Origin: Larix kaempferi | Taxonomy: Eukaryota > Streptophyta > Pinopsida > Pinales > Pinaceae | Assembly: GCA_027924585.1 (NCBI GenBank) | Contig: BSBM01000753.1 | Location: 24,990,001-25,054,000 of the forward strand | Direction: 5' to 3' | Length of the DNA: 64,000 nt | Shown: in pieces, positions 45,908-58,020 of the stretch | Numbering within the stretch: the first letter of the stretch is position 1 | How the letters are laid out: each line of letters opens with the position of its first letter | Made by a program: the position numbers and the translations under genes | The notes under the pieces: model-generated | What the model was told of the DNA's origin: nothing | What the model saw: only the letters and a program-made list of their open reading frames with translations | Database searches by the model: none

Positions 45908-48900
45908 TGTGATATCCCCATTTTGTTTTATTATCCTATTCTTTTGTAAATATATTATAATGTTGTAAGTGGCCCAGGTGAGGAGCTCAAGGCCAAGGCC
46001 CCACCTGTGGACCTTGGAAGCATTGTTATCTTACTTCCTAAAAATGTTATTTTCGACCTAGGATATTGAAGACAATGAAGCAACTAAACAATGAGTAACG
46101 AAATTCACTAAAGGAGGGAGGTGGACTGGATAGGGAGCCATAAAAAAATCTAAGACGTAGATGATGGATTTCATCTTACTGTTAGTAACACTTAAACACA
46201 AAGTGACATCTACTTGGTCTTAGATTTTGCCTTAAGTCCTAGCAAAATAATTAATTGATATGAGCTAGTAATAAACTCATAAATGCTTACTCAATAACGT
46301 AAGGATATTTATCACTTAGATAATCCTTAGTGAAATCAAGGACTTATTATTATTAAACTCATCTCGGCAAAGACACATAAGAATTATCCTAAATATGCTT
46401 AAGTATTGGTTTTGTCTCCAACAAGACTATGAGAGAAAAGGGGTTAAACACCTAAGAATCTGTCCTTGACATATGAATTATTCCTAGGGGAATTACCAAC
46501 CATTTATACTTGAAAAGATGCTATTACCCTAAATATTACACGAAGATTTGATTATATCACAAACGTATTCGCCAAAGTGGTAGTAGTACCGGATTATAGT
46601 TTATAGTTTAAATATATTACGAGGCTTATATTGTATAGTTCAACAAGCCGCAATCTAAACGGATAGTGGAAGAAAGTGGTCTACTTAAAGTGAGAGTTTT
46701 CTATTAGTTGGACTCCTTGATAAAGCGCCAGATTGTTGCTAAAGGAGACGCCAGTTGTCCCTACGAGGGAATGTTGAATTTTTTATTTTTCCATTTGTCA
46801 TCTTCTTAAAAGAATGGAGTCTCAACCCCGGCGGATGGCGGTGCTATAATTACTGAGAGGAAAGGATTGTTTCGGGGGCGTTGAAGGCGTGAGATAACCA
46901 TCTCCGGGGATAGTGAAATGCATCAATATTTGGCAGCATGAACCATGCAGGCCTCTGGAGAGAGAGAGCTGGCCTTTGGTTGCTCAAAGTAAATATCTCA
47001 TCGAAAGTGAGATACTGTGTAGAAGGTAGTTTTCATCCCATGTTTTCGAACTTCTGAAGGGGCTGCGATCTCGTAAATCACTAGCTCAGGAGAGCCAATT
47101 CGCCAAGCTGGAGTGCTTGCTGTTCATTTTATAGTTAAACAAAATATCTCTGCCATCATTGAAGAATCTCTGCGTACAGAGCCCCAAAGTCCAAAAGTTT
47201 AGACCAGTGATCTCTGAGTTGAGGCAATGCTTGAGCCTGCGGTGGAATGGCATTATGGGATCTTACAGGGGTGCAATCGTCTTGGTGTGCTAGAAAGGAA
47301 GAAGGGGATCATCTCCGTTTGAGTTGAACATTGTAGGAACCTTTTCTCTGCCTGGTCTCTTTAAAATCGAGGTCTTAAACTCTACCTGGTAAGTTGTTCT
47401 TACTTGCTGCGTTCTTTGATATACTGTATAGGACAGGTTTCTGAGTTAGGCTCTACCTGACGTATTAAGTTTCCTGTTTGTTTCCTTTAAAATTGTTGTC
47501 GAGGCACTTCAGAAGTTGCATGCTTGAACTCGGTCAAACCTTGATCTCTGTATAATGTGAGGATAGAAAAATGCAGTGATCCGTTTATATAATTTCATGC
47601 TGGTTGAAATCGCAGTGTCTTCTTATAAATAATGGACACCATCCTGTTTGTTTTTCCGAATAATTACGTTTTGAAGATCGTTCGCTACCAACATTGAATA
47701 GTGTAATATCTGTGTTGAAATCATCTGCATCGAATACATTTTAGATACGCGCTGCATTCAATTTAGATCTGTAGTGTTTAAACTCGATTGCTACTTGTTT
47801 TTTATTGTGATATGTGTGGAGAAACTTGACCAAGTTACCCCTTTGAATCTCCGTAATTTTTTCATTGCACTGGGTGGCCGGTCACGGTGTGTTGAATCCT
47901 TGTATGTCGGCTCCACGAGTTATAGTTTCTTTTTTTGGTTATTGTGATTGAGTAGAGTCTAATCCGGGCGGAAGCAGGAAGGTTTGATCCCTGAATCTGA
48001 CAAGAGATCCCTGTACATTCTTGCATAGCATTGTAGTTACAAGCTGGAGACTATCTTGTAGAGAATTATATTCTGCGATCCCTCTGCATATGTACCTCCG
48101 TGTTGACGGAGTGGGCATTTTTCTCTCCACTAGTATGATCTCGGCTTAAACTCTGCGGTCTGCATTGGCAGAAGTATTATCTGAGTAGTGTAGGTTAAGC
48201 TTCTGCACCTTTTCGAGAGAAGATGGTTTCCCATTAAGTGTATTTTATCGCAGAGCTATAATTTTCTTGATCACGGTTTAAAAATAAGCGCCCAACTTTA
48301 AGAAGAATTTCGGCAAACCCTAAAAACCTCTCAGTTGTGATCTTCACGGATATATTTAGCCTTTGCCTTTGTTAAAGTAAAAGAGATTTAATCTCGGCGA
48401 ATGTTTTGGGTAAATATCATAATTTTATTATTAGCCTTTGCTTTGTTAAAGTAAAAGAGATTTAATCTCGGCGAATGTTTTGGGTAAATATCATAATTTT
48501 ATTATTAGCCTTTTTCTTTGTTAAAGTAAAAGAGATTTAATCTCGGCGAATGTTTTGGGTAAATATCATAATTTTATTATTATCCTTTGCCTTGTTAAAG
48601 TAAAAGAGATTTAATCTCGGCGAATGTTTTGGGTAAATATCATAATTTTATTATTAGCCTTTTCTTTGTTAAAGTAAAAGAGATTTAATCTCGGCGAATG
48701 TTTTGGGTAAATATCATAATTAGCCTTTGCCTTGTTAAAGTAAAAGAGATTTAATCTCGGCGAATGTTTTGGGTAAATATCATAATTTTATTATTAGCCT
48801 TTGCCTTGTTAAAGTAAAAGAGATTTAATCTCGGCGAATGTTTTGGGTAAATATCATAATTTTATTATTAGCCTTTGCCTTTGTTAAAGTAAAAGAGATT

Positions 48901-49847
48901 TAATCTTGGCAAATAATTTGGGAAATGATCATATTTTTATTATTAGCCTTTGCCTTTTAGTGGCTTGAGCAACAATCATGTTGCAGGATGTAAACCACCC
49001 CATGAAAAGATATTGAATAAATTATAGGAAATTGATGAGTACGTCAATTGTTGTAAATGTAAACTTCGGTCTAGCATCTAAAGACTCTTATGTTATTCAA
49101 AACTTGGTGACCATGAGTACAGCTAGTAATGACTCATATGTAAAAGGCTTCCCTTTGATGCGAAATTTCAAGGATGGAAGTATAGCAACATTTAAGTTGC
49201 AACTTGTAAACACTTTGGTTTAATAAAAAATGCACACACACCTTTGTGGACTAGCCCGTGTACGGGTGAACCACGTTATATTTCGTCTCCTATGTTTCCT
49301 ATGGTGTTCCTCAATGTGTCTTTATGTTTGAGTACTTGCTTCTTTTCTTAAGATGTTTTGATTACTTTGAAGTATAAAATTCAGTTAGAAAGTTGGTTGT
49401 TTATATGATGTATAATGCCAATATGTTCCCCTTATGATTATGATTAAGTTGTTACCATTTAGGTTATTGTATTGGTACAATTAATTTGATAAAAGATGTA
49501 CATGCTTCTTGAAAATGAATTAACATCTTGAAGTGCATTTTATTTATTTGACGAATAACTGAATGAATTGATTAAAAGAAATATGGGGCTTAAATATAGT
49601 TGTTTATGGTTTCTTGGTCTATGGTTTTTAAGGTTGTATCTGGTACACACATATGAAGAGTTAGTTGGTTCAAAAGAAGAAAACCATGTGTTGAATTTAG
49701 AAGAGTTATGTATTTAGAGAGTTATAATTATTTGTAAGCAATAATTAAAGAAAGTAAACCCACACTTATGGTTCCACATATATTTTAGTGGCAATTTTAG
49801 GCACTTAGAAAAGTTTTAAAATTTTACGAAATTATGGGTTCGTGACA
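45908..49847 (+). mobile_element. Solo LTR 3 (3,940 bp) in satellite DNA
   Basis: Starts TGTGATATCCCC and ends GGTTCGTGACA, a TG..CA pair, with the 5-bp TSD CTGGT on both sides (45903-45907 and 49848-49852). Same family as solo LTR 1 (12387-15895): shared start, GAGGAGCTCAAGGCCAAGGC block, GTGAACCACG block at about 49267 and similar last 40 bases. It lacks gag and pol. The central part (46780-48340) is GC-richer, as expected for transcribed LTR/leader sequence, and carries a 74-bp repeat array. A 63-codon frame at 49032-49223 shows no domain. Confidence 0.92.
48357..48960 (+). repeat. 74-75-bp tandem repeat inside solo LTR 3, about 8 copies
   Basis: Units start TAGCCTTTGC at 48357, 48432, 48506, 48581, 48655, 48721, 48795 and 48869; the copy at 48655 is 66 bp. 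Each holds GTAAAAGAGATTTAATCTCG, with the inverted repeat GAGAT-TTA-ATCTC, then GGCGAATGTTTTGGG. Copies are almost identical except the last, which is degenerate. I see no such array in solo LTR 1, so it arose by local amplification in this copy or lineage. Confidence 0.93.
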
Positions 49848-49934
49848 CTGGTATATATATACTAGTGTATATGTCTATGAGCTCGATAAATTTCTAAGAT
49901 TCTGTATATACGTACTTCCATATATGCACATATA
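49848..49934. repeat. Satellite remnant right of solo LTR 3, with one AAG/CTT-type hairpin
   Basis: CTGGTATATATATACTAGTG continues the interrupted array. At 49916-49941 the hairpin CTTCCATATATG-CA-CATATATGGAAG is the same half-unit as in the array at 54877-56394, linking the two satellites. Confidence 0.8.
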
Positions 49935-50083
49935 TGGAAGGCTCATGCTCATTGTCACTATCATGATCCCGAAGCTCATTTTCGTCATCATTATCATCCT
50001 CATACTCATTGTTTCTATATTGGTTCAATTTTTCATATTCATAAACAACTTGATAAATTGCACAAGCTTTGTTATGGATTTGT
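49935..50083 (-). repeat. Inverted duplication, right arm
   Basis: Reverse complement partner of 45439-45600. Read on the minus strand it keeps the frame IHNKACAIYQVVYEYEKLNQ. Apart from the LTR, the arms are about 0.4 kb apart and are flanked outside by satellite on both sides, giving a large symmetrical structure. Confidence 0.8.
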
Positions 50084-50710
50084 ATATACTAGTGTAAGTA
50101 CCAGTATATACTAGTGTAGGTATCGATATATACACTAGTCTATATACCAGAATATACACTAGTGTATATACTATTGTATATCGGTATATAATCACACTAG
50201 TGTACCGATATATACCAGTAGTGTATATATCAGTATATACACTAGCTGAAATATACTCTAGTGTATATACTAGAATATATGTACACTAGTGTATATACCA
50301 GTATATACACTAGTGTATATTACTATACGTGAGTATGGTGTATATACCAGTGTATAACACCAGTATATTCACTAGTGTATATATCAATGTATTATACCAG
50401 TGTATATACTGGTATATACATCAGCTGGTGTATATACCAGTATATACACTAGGTATATACACTGGTGTATATACTGGTAGATACACCAGTGTATATACCA
50501 GTATATACACTGGTGTATAGATCAGTATATACACCTAAGTATATATACCAATATATATACTGGTCTATACACCAGTGTATATACCAATATATTCATTGGT
50601 GTATATATTGGTATATACACTAGTTGTTGTATACATGGGTATAGTGCATATACCAGTATATACACTAGTGTATATATATCGATATATGCACTAGTGTTAT
50701 ATGCCAGGTT
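50084..50710. repeat. CTAGTG/CCAG satellite, cluster B
   Basis: Same repeat as cluster A, mirror position in the inverted duplication. It is the longest uninterrupted run. Ends at about 50710. The 50711-50937 stretch after it has no repeat or gene I recognise. Confidence 0.9.
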
Positions 50711-50937
50711 AATCTATACATATTTTAACAAAAGAACCAATGAGCAATATACACTTTTCTTATAAACCTGGTGTGGCGGATTCACCAATGCGATTTCCAT
50801 CCAAGCTAATGTAAGCAAGAAGTCGCCCACATCAAGAAGGTCTTAGATCTTTGCTCTGGGTAGTATGATAATGCAGGGTTCACTCCCGCAGAGTTATCCT
50901 CGGTAAGACGCATACATCAAGGATTTAGAACGCTCAC

Positions 50938-51402
50938 GCATCCATGCATTGGGGAAACATACAACAACACTCAACAATTAAAAACTGGATCTACGCATTG
51001 GGGCATTTAGACGATAACACTCAGCAAAACTCGATCCATGCATTGGGGAAACATACAACAATACTCAACAAAACTCGATCCATTCATTGGGTAAACATAC
51101 AACAATACACAGCAATTAAAAACTTGATCTACGCATTGGGGCGTTTAGATGACAACACTCAGCAGAACTCGATCCATGCATTGGGGAAACATATAACAAT
51201 ACTCAACAAAACTCGATCCATGCATTGGGGAAACATACAACAATATTTAGCAAAACTCGATCCATGCATTGGGGAAACATACAACAATATTCAGCAAAAC
51301 TCGATCCATGCATTGGGGAAACATACAACAATACTCAACAAAACTCGACCCATGCATTGGGGAAACATACAACAATACTCAACAATTAGAACTGCATCTA
51401 CG
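50938..51402 (+). repeat. 44/45/49-bp tandem array, about 10 units
   Basis: CCATGCATTGGGGAAACATA or CTACGCATTGGGGCATTTAG occurs at 50942, 50990, 51035, 51079, 51128, 51173, 51217, 51261, 51305 and 51349, then degenerates at 51398. Periods run 49, 45, 44, 49, 45, 44, 44, 44, 44, 49; the initial 49-45-44 pattern repeats, a higher-order unit of 138 bp. Since units lack stops, a 166-codon frame crosses the array (50944-51444); it changes frame from unit to unit and is not conserved as protein. Confidence 0.92.
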
Positions 51403-52496
51403 CAGTCTTTCACACACGGCAGCAGTCCACATTTCAACATATAAGACGAATGCGTATTTACATACATGCAACAATCAGAGAAATACAACTTTCCTTTTCA
51501 ATCAAATCGAGAAATCTGCAGAAAAGGATTGTGATCTACGGTATCTTTCCCATACGACAACGACCATCATGCTAATAGATTTTCACTCTACTATATATAA
51601 ATACCGTAGTTTTATATGTATATTACAATTTTATACTCATGTTTTTAGCAAAAAAGAAGTTTCCAAAACATTATGTTTTAGTATTAGATTAAAAAATTAT
51701 TCACACAAAAAATGTATTAGTAGAATAATTAGGGTTTTAATTAATTTAATAAAAAATAATTAAAAACATTATTTATGAATAAAACTTATATAGGCTCCTT
51801 AATGTTCTATGTAGAAGATGTTATTGATAAGTAAAAAATATTATTTCACACCAAAAACATTATAGCACATAAGAACTTGTTCTTATCCTCTTAAAGATAT
51901 CTTTTAAAGATGTAGTGCAAATACAACATAGATTTGAGCTATTAAATTAAAAAAAAAATGTTTTTTGAAAAAAAAATTATAAGTATAAAGGTAAGAAGAT
52001 ACTCTGCAATTAAAAAAATAAAATAATTTATTTCATTTTTCATTGCCAAAAAACTTATAGAAGAGTAACACGTATTCATGGGATTATCTTTAGCATCCAC
52101 CTATATTATGTGGTTTGAAGTGGTGGTATTAACTCCACTTATATTATGTAAGTGTTAAACTGGTGGTAATGTTTGTTAACCTTATTGGAAATGGACTATG
52201 ATGACATTGACCTTATCCATCGCTTTATCAATCTACAAGTAAGCACCATATTTTAGAGTAAATAACACATGAGATTGAAAAGAAGACACATAACTCACAT
52301 ATATGGTTCAAAGCATAAAGGAGAAGGGATTCTTCATCAAACAACAATTTGTATAACTAATGAAAATAAAAGTTGAGTTTACATTAATATGGCCTCCATG
52401 ACTTTTAGCATTATATCAAATATTCAACTCTTTAGACCAATTGGCCTCAACATCTCCCACATACTGGGTTGTAGAGCACATCGCTCCTTGGTGCAA
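51403..52496. other. Gene-free AT-rich interval
   Basis: No feature is recognised. CCACYTATATTATGT is repeated at about 52098 and 52136. Confidence 0.55.
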
Positions 52497-52622
52497 CTAG
52501 TATATACCTAGTATATATAGTTTAGAATATACACTAAATATGCCTAATGTATTATACACTAGAGTGTATATTCCTAGTGTATATACATACCTGTGGTCTT
52601 GCTAGAATATACACTAGTGTAC
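52497..52622. repeat. CTAGTG satellite, cluster C
   Basis: Degenerate ACTAGTATATACCTAGTATA and ACACTAGAGTGTATAT words, a weaker and more diverged form. Confidence 0.75.
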
Positions 52623-52867
52623 ATTTTTTTAAATGCTTGAACAAAATGGATGAGAATGAGAGGGCCCTTCTTTGTCTAGAAAGGCACATAATATACTTCA
52701 AATATGATTACCTAGTTTGACTTCAACATAAGAGGTACTAATCTAGGGAATAATTTTTCATTGAAATTATCATGAGTGTTTTCCCATCAAGAGTAATGTC
52801 ATTGTCATGAATGCACCACATCCCAACTCCTAATTTAGTTAGAAACTCAAAATTTGGATATGTTAAG

Positions 52868-52985
52868 CCTAGTGTATATATACATGCCAAGCCAAGTGTA
52901 TATTGTATACCAAATATTTGTATATACACGAGACTATGTGTATATATATACACACTAGAATATACAAGTTCGTGTATATGCTAGC
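52868..52985. repeat. CTAGTG satellite, cluster D
   Basis: CTAGTGTATATATACATGCC, TGTATATATATACACACTAG and similar words. Degenerate. Confidence 0.7.
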
Positions 52986-54125
52986 CTATGTAACTAGAGT
53001 ATGGGCATGTGCAAGCTAATGAGGGTCACTTTTGGCGCGTGAGATGCAATAGAAAACTGAAAAATTAGGCATCCCTCAACTTACTTGGTTTTTTTGAGAA
53101 ACTTACAAAAAATATCTTGCATCAAGTAAAAAATATGAAACGTAGGAAATTGAGTCACGTTTCTAAATATATAAGTTTTAAGTATTGAAAATTTACATAA
53201 CTATGTCAAATTTCATTTTTTCTAATAGTCACTTTTTATTTTTTTGGCAAATGATAAGGTATATGTTTTTGTGGGTGCAATCTTTCAGTTCCTAAATGAT
53301 GGTTTCTTTCTACAAAAATTGGTAGACATGTATAGAACCTGTAGCACTAGTGCAACACTATTTTTCCAAAATTAAATGTTTATTTTTTATTTTTTTAATT
53401 ATGTAGGTGATCAAACCTTGAGAACGGTACATCAAATGTGGGTACAACCTTTGAAGGTTTTAATGCCATTATTTCGAATTGGATTTTTTATAGCATGTAG
53501 AGGTCGGTGTCTACTAGTGCAACATACAATTTTTTTTTAAATGGTTGTGAAATAAAAAAAGTTACAGAATAAACACTAACAATATGTTTTTTGACTTAAG
53601 GAGTGATGACACAAGAAAATTAGGAAATAAATAGAAAATCTCAATAATTATTTTTTAAAATTACATATTTGAAATATGCATAAAAAATTCTATCTATGCC
53701 TAAAATTTCGTCAATAATGGTCATGTATGTCATGTTGTAGAGAGCAGTGAAAAACAGGCATACTGAGAGAAATGGTGGAAATGTCTAATTAGCTATGGTT
53801 TAGTAAATTCCATAGCACAAGTTTGGTAAGTCCGAACCAACCACATAGGACTGTGGCTGACACGCGGGTGCAGGAGGAGTGGGTGATTAGGTGCTCAGGA
53901 ACGCGCGCTTGTTATATTTAAATTCAAATAACATGTGCGCGTTATAGTTAAATTCAAATATTTTCATAGGCGTGCTTAATGTTAGACGAAGTGCGAGCGT
54001 GTTTATTCTTTACAAAACGTGCGCGCATTATTAAGTTCACAAGTTTATGTTTTTAAGTGTTGGATGGAGATAAAGGGGGTGAGAGAGAGAAGAGACATAC
54101 AATCTTCATCATAATCATCCTAAAC
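52986..54125. other. Gene-free interval with a GCGCGC-containing patch
   Basis: At 53910-54030 GCGCGC-type words alternate with TTAAATTCAAATA (ACGCGCGCTTGTTATATT, then GTGCGCGTTATAGTTAAATT). No gene is seen. Confidence 0.5.
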
Positions 54126-54217
54126 AGACATATATACTGGTGTATATATCATAAACAGACATATATACTGGTGTATATACACTGATGTATATATCATAAA
54201 CAGACATATATACTGTG
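54126..54217 (+). repeat. Satellite cluster E
   Basis: ATAAACAGACATATATACTG is repeated three times (at about 54122, 54151, 54197) with GTGTATATA satellite words between. 54218-54876 holds no feature I recognise. Confidence 0.8.
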
Positions 54218-54876
54218 TATCATTGCACTAATATTTTAACCTTGTGAACTTACAATGGTTGTGTAATATAAGTTCTTTCATCCTTGCAATTCCAAAATTT
54301 TGATAGTGTGTGGATCAACACGGTTCATGTTTTGCAAATCTAGTTTCCTTCTAAATGTAATTGGATAGAGCGATAGGGCCAATGTTTGTGCAATATAAAG
54401 TCTATAGGCCTTGATGTCATAGAATGTTCATATTCCATAGATTAATATGGATCATGTTTTTGCACTGAGAGTAGCAAGTGCTTTATAGTTCATTTTGACT
54501 CTTGGTGTTATATAGTCCAATTTGACATAAACTCACCTTGAATTTGGATCCATCAAACATTTAGAGGAATCAAATTTCTTATGGTGTATTTGTTGTTATT
54601 ATTTAATTAAATGATAAAAAAATCATATCTCAAAAAATTTGATTCCTCTTGGTACTTGATAAATCCAAGTTTAAAAATGATCTTACAAACCCAAAATTCT
54701 TCTAAATATAATTTATATAGAATAACAAAGACAAATTATATACATATATATACTTTTATTTCGTCGCATCTTATATTTGTTACAATATAAACCCATAATT
54801 CATATCTGATAGGGCCAAAAGGTCAAATGAAACGATACCAAAAGGGTCATACTATGTTCTAGACATATTATCTTGG

Positions 54877-56394
54877 TATATGCGCATATATGGAAGTTGG
54901 GCATATACAAAAGCTGCACATATATGAAAGCTTCCGTATATGCGCAGCTTCCGTATATGCGTTGCGCATATATGGAAGCTGCGCATATACGGAAGCTTCT
55001 GTATATGCGCAGCTTCCACATATGTGCAGCATACGGAAGCTTCCGTATATGTGCATATACAGAATGCCTTACGAAAGCTTCCAAAAGCTGCGCATACACG
55101 GACGTATATGTGCATATACGGAAGCTTCCGTATATGCGCATATACGGAACGCCTACTTAACCTTTCGTATATGTGCATATACGGAACGCCTACTTAAGCT
55201 TTTGTATATGTGCATATACGGAAGCTAGGCATATACGGAAGATGCGCATATACGGAAGCTTCCGTATATGCATGCTCGCATATACGGAAGCTTCCGTATA
55301 TGCACAACGCATATAGAATGCCTTACGAAAGGTTCCAAAATCTGCGCATATACGGAAGCTTCCAAAATCTGCGCATATACGGAAGCTTCCGTATATGCGC
55401 ATATATGGAAGCTGGACAAATACAGAAGCTTATATGCATAGCTTCCGCATATGCGTTGCGCATATACGAAATCTTCTACATATGCGCATATACGGAAGCT
55501 TCCGTATATGCGCATATACGAAAGCTTTCGTATATGCGCAGCGCATATACGGAAGCTTCCGCATATGTGCATCGCATATACGGAAGCTTCCGTATATGCG
55601 CAGCGCATATACGGAAGCTTCCGCATATGTGCATCGCATATACGGAAGCTTCCGTATATGCGTAGCTTCCACATATAGAACGCCTTACGAAAGCTTCCAA
55701 AATCTATGCATATACGGAAGCTTCCATATATGTGCATATACGAAAGCTGGGCATATACGGAAGCTTCCGTATATGCACAGCTTCTGCATATGCGCATATA
55801 CTGAAGCTTCTGTATATGCGCGCATATATGGAAGCTTGCGCGCATATACTGAAGCTTCCGTATATGCGCAGTTGTCATATATGTGGATATACGGAAGCTG
55901 AGCATATATGGAAGCTTCCGTATATGCGCATATGCGGAAGTTTCCGTATATGCGTTGTGCATATACGGAAGCTTCCGTATATGCATATACGGAAGCAGCT
56001 GCGCATATACTGAAGCTTCCGCATATGCATATACGGAAGCTTCCATATATGTGCAGCGCATATACGGAAGCTTCTGCATATGCGCATATACGAAAGCTAT
56101 GCATATATGGAAGCTTCCGTATATGCATAGTGTATTAGAACGCCTTACGAAAGCTTCCAAAATCTGCACATATACTGAAGCTGGGCATATACGGGAGCTT
56201 CTGTATATGCGCAGCTTCCGCATATGCGTTGCGCATATACGAAAACTTCCGCATATGCGTTGCGCATATACGGAAACTTCCGCATATGCGCATATACGGA
56301 AGCTGCGCATATACAGAAGATGGGCATATACGGAAGCTTCCGTATATGCACAGCTTCCATATATGCGCAACTTCCATATATGCATAAGCTTAAT
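54877..56394. repeat. Array of alternating inverted half-units with AAGCTT centres (1.5 kb)
   Basis: The basic half-unit is GCATATACGGAAG. It is followed by its own reverse complement CTTCCGTATATGC, making a palindrome centred on AAGCTT; these palindromes are linked by CGCA, GCGC, TTGC or similar, creating a second palindromic centre (TATGCGCATA). This alternation continues for about 1.5 kb with point changes. A longer spacer containing CGCCTTACGAAAGCTTCC interrupts it at about 55065, 55317, 55680 and 56140, marking higher-order units. As all three frames of the half-unit lack stops on both strands, long frames exist on both strands (up to 395 codons); I regard them as by-products. Confidence 0.95.
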
Positions 56395-57264
56395 AAGGGT
56401 TAATGGAAGCAAGTGGGCTCCAAAACTCTCCTTGCGATTGTTTTTTTCCTCCTTGAATGTTCTCTCTAACTATGATGGATAAAGAAACCTTGCCTCATTC
56501 ATGAAAGAACACAATCAAGCATGAATGCAATGGATGTTAGAGATGATTGAAGAGAGATGTAAGATCTCCAAGTTCACTCCTTTGTCATAAGCTTGTAATG
56601 TTTTCCTTCTTGTATAATGCAGCCACATCTCCTAAGCTTTGATGGTGAACTAGATTCAATGTGAATGCCCCTCATTCACTAGTGGGCTCCCATGTGCTTG
56701 ATGAGACCTTTGGGAGGCCAAGGACCATGCATTCCTGCGATCGAAAATTCAATTAGCTTCATATGCCACCCTAGAGCTGCATAAGTCAATTCTTGACCAT
56801 GAATATAGATGAGTTCCATGATTTCAGATTCGTATGGGTATAAAAGGATTTCAACATGACTTGTGTGACCAAGTGAACGTAAAGTTGTGAAACCAAGGAA
56901 GCAATCCACTCAAAGTTTGGTTTTGCTTAGTAGGCTAGAAAATGGTCATGATGCGAAATGATATTCTAAATTATATGTTTTGTTGTGCACTATGATGTAT
57001 TTAGGAATAGTCTCACAAAAAAATTGAGTCAATAACAAGAAGAATGCAATCAAGACCCATTAGGGCCACCATTTATTTTGAATGATTCCATTTGAACTCT
57101 ATAATGTTCTTTCTATATTTATGGCCTTGATGTGCCTCTCCTCTTAGGCAACAATCTCTTCATTACGGCATGCAACACCCTCTGTGAGCCATGTTACTAT
57201 TTCCATAAAATTCACAAGAATGTATACTCCAACATTTATGGTAGAAACTAAGTCTAACATTGGG
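56395..57264. other. Interval without recognised gene
   Basis: Somewhat less AT-rich than its surroundings. GTGGGCTCC occurs twice (56411 and 56681). It may be the leader/gag part of the gypsy remnant to its right, but no motif proves it. Confidence 0.4.
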
Positions 57265-58020
57265 CAATTTATTTCATAATGTGATCATTACTAACACAAT
57301 TTAGTAGAAAATCCTTCCATATCTTAGTCATCTATAGCCTAATGTCATCTCCAAATAGAATTAGGAAGAGGTATTAGTGGAATTCATTGTAGATTTGTCA
57401 CTTTTTAAATGAAATGATGTCAAGTTTGTGGTAATCATTTGTATAACTAGATATGCTCATGTTATCCCTTTTACTACTATGTTTACAACTTCAAAGGTTC
57501 TTGATTTATTCTTTAAGCATGCCATATAAGCTCCATTGACTCCCTAATCACCACATCATTGGTCACAAAAATCCCAAGTTTGTATGTTAATTTTGGCAAG
57601 ATATTTTAAATTAACCTTAGTCATACATATGACCATTAGACAAATCAGAAACACAGATTGTTAACAAGTTCTTAGAAGGGCATGTTTGAATATACAGGAG
57701 ATACCAACAAATTAGATGGATGAGGTGGTTACAATTAGTTGAATATTGTTATAATACTACACATCACTCTGTAATCAAAATGACCCCTTTTAAAGAATTA
57801 TATGGCTATATCACCTATGCATCAAGCCATTTCTAATGTTAAAGTCCCTAAAACAACTTACAGATGAAAATGAATGTCTAGCCTTTTCGGTGTCCTAAAA
57901 GACAACTTATCTATGGGTTCAACAAAAATTATGAAACAAGAAGCTAACCAACATCGTTTAGAAAGCTAGTTTAGACTAGAGGTATATTGCTCTTTGTCTA
58001 ACTAGAGATATGGTTGAATG
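57265..58020 (+). pseudogene. Gypsy integrase, decayed copy 1
   Basis: Reads in several frames as the family pattern: GLITTSLVTKIPSL near 57538-57590, IVNKFLEGHV and RWMRWLQLVEYCYNTTHH (57708-57765), then VIKMTPFKELYGYIT (57773-57818). These match the second half of a Ty3/gypsy integrase. Stops and shifts are frequent. A second, similar copy follows directly. Confidence 0.72.

Noticed and set aside
44950-50710. Regular short repeats as a CRISPR array
   Set aside because: No constant repeat/variable spacer pattern; units are degenerate and contiguous, and the context is eukaryotic.
50944-51763. 166- and 164-codon frames in the 44-49-bp array
   Set aside because: Unit lengths are mostly not multiples of three, so the peptide changes frame from unit to unit; no selected protein would look like this.
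55225-56412. 395-codon open frame on the minus strand and overlapping plus-strand frames up to 199 codons
   Set aside because: They lie wholly in the palindromic array. The half-unit has no stop in any frame on either strand, so long frames are expected; the peptides are the same three short motifs shuffled by frame changes.
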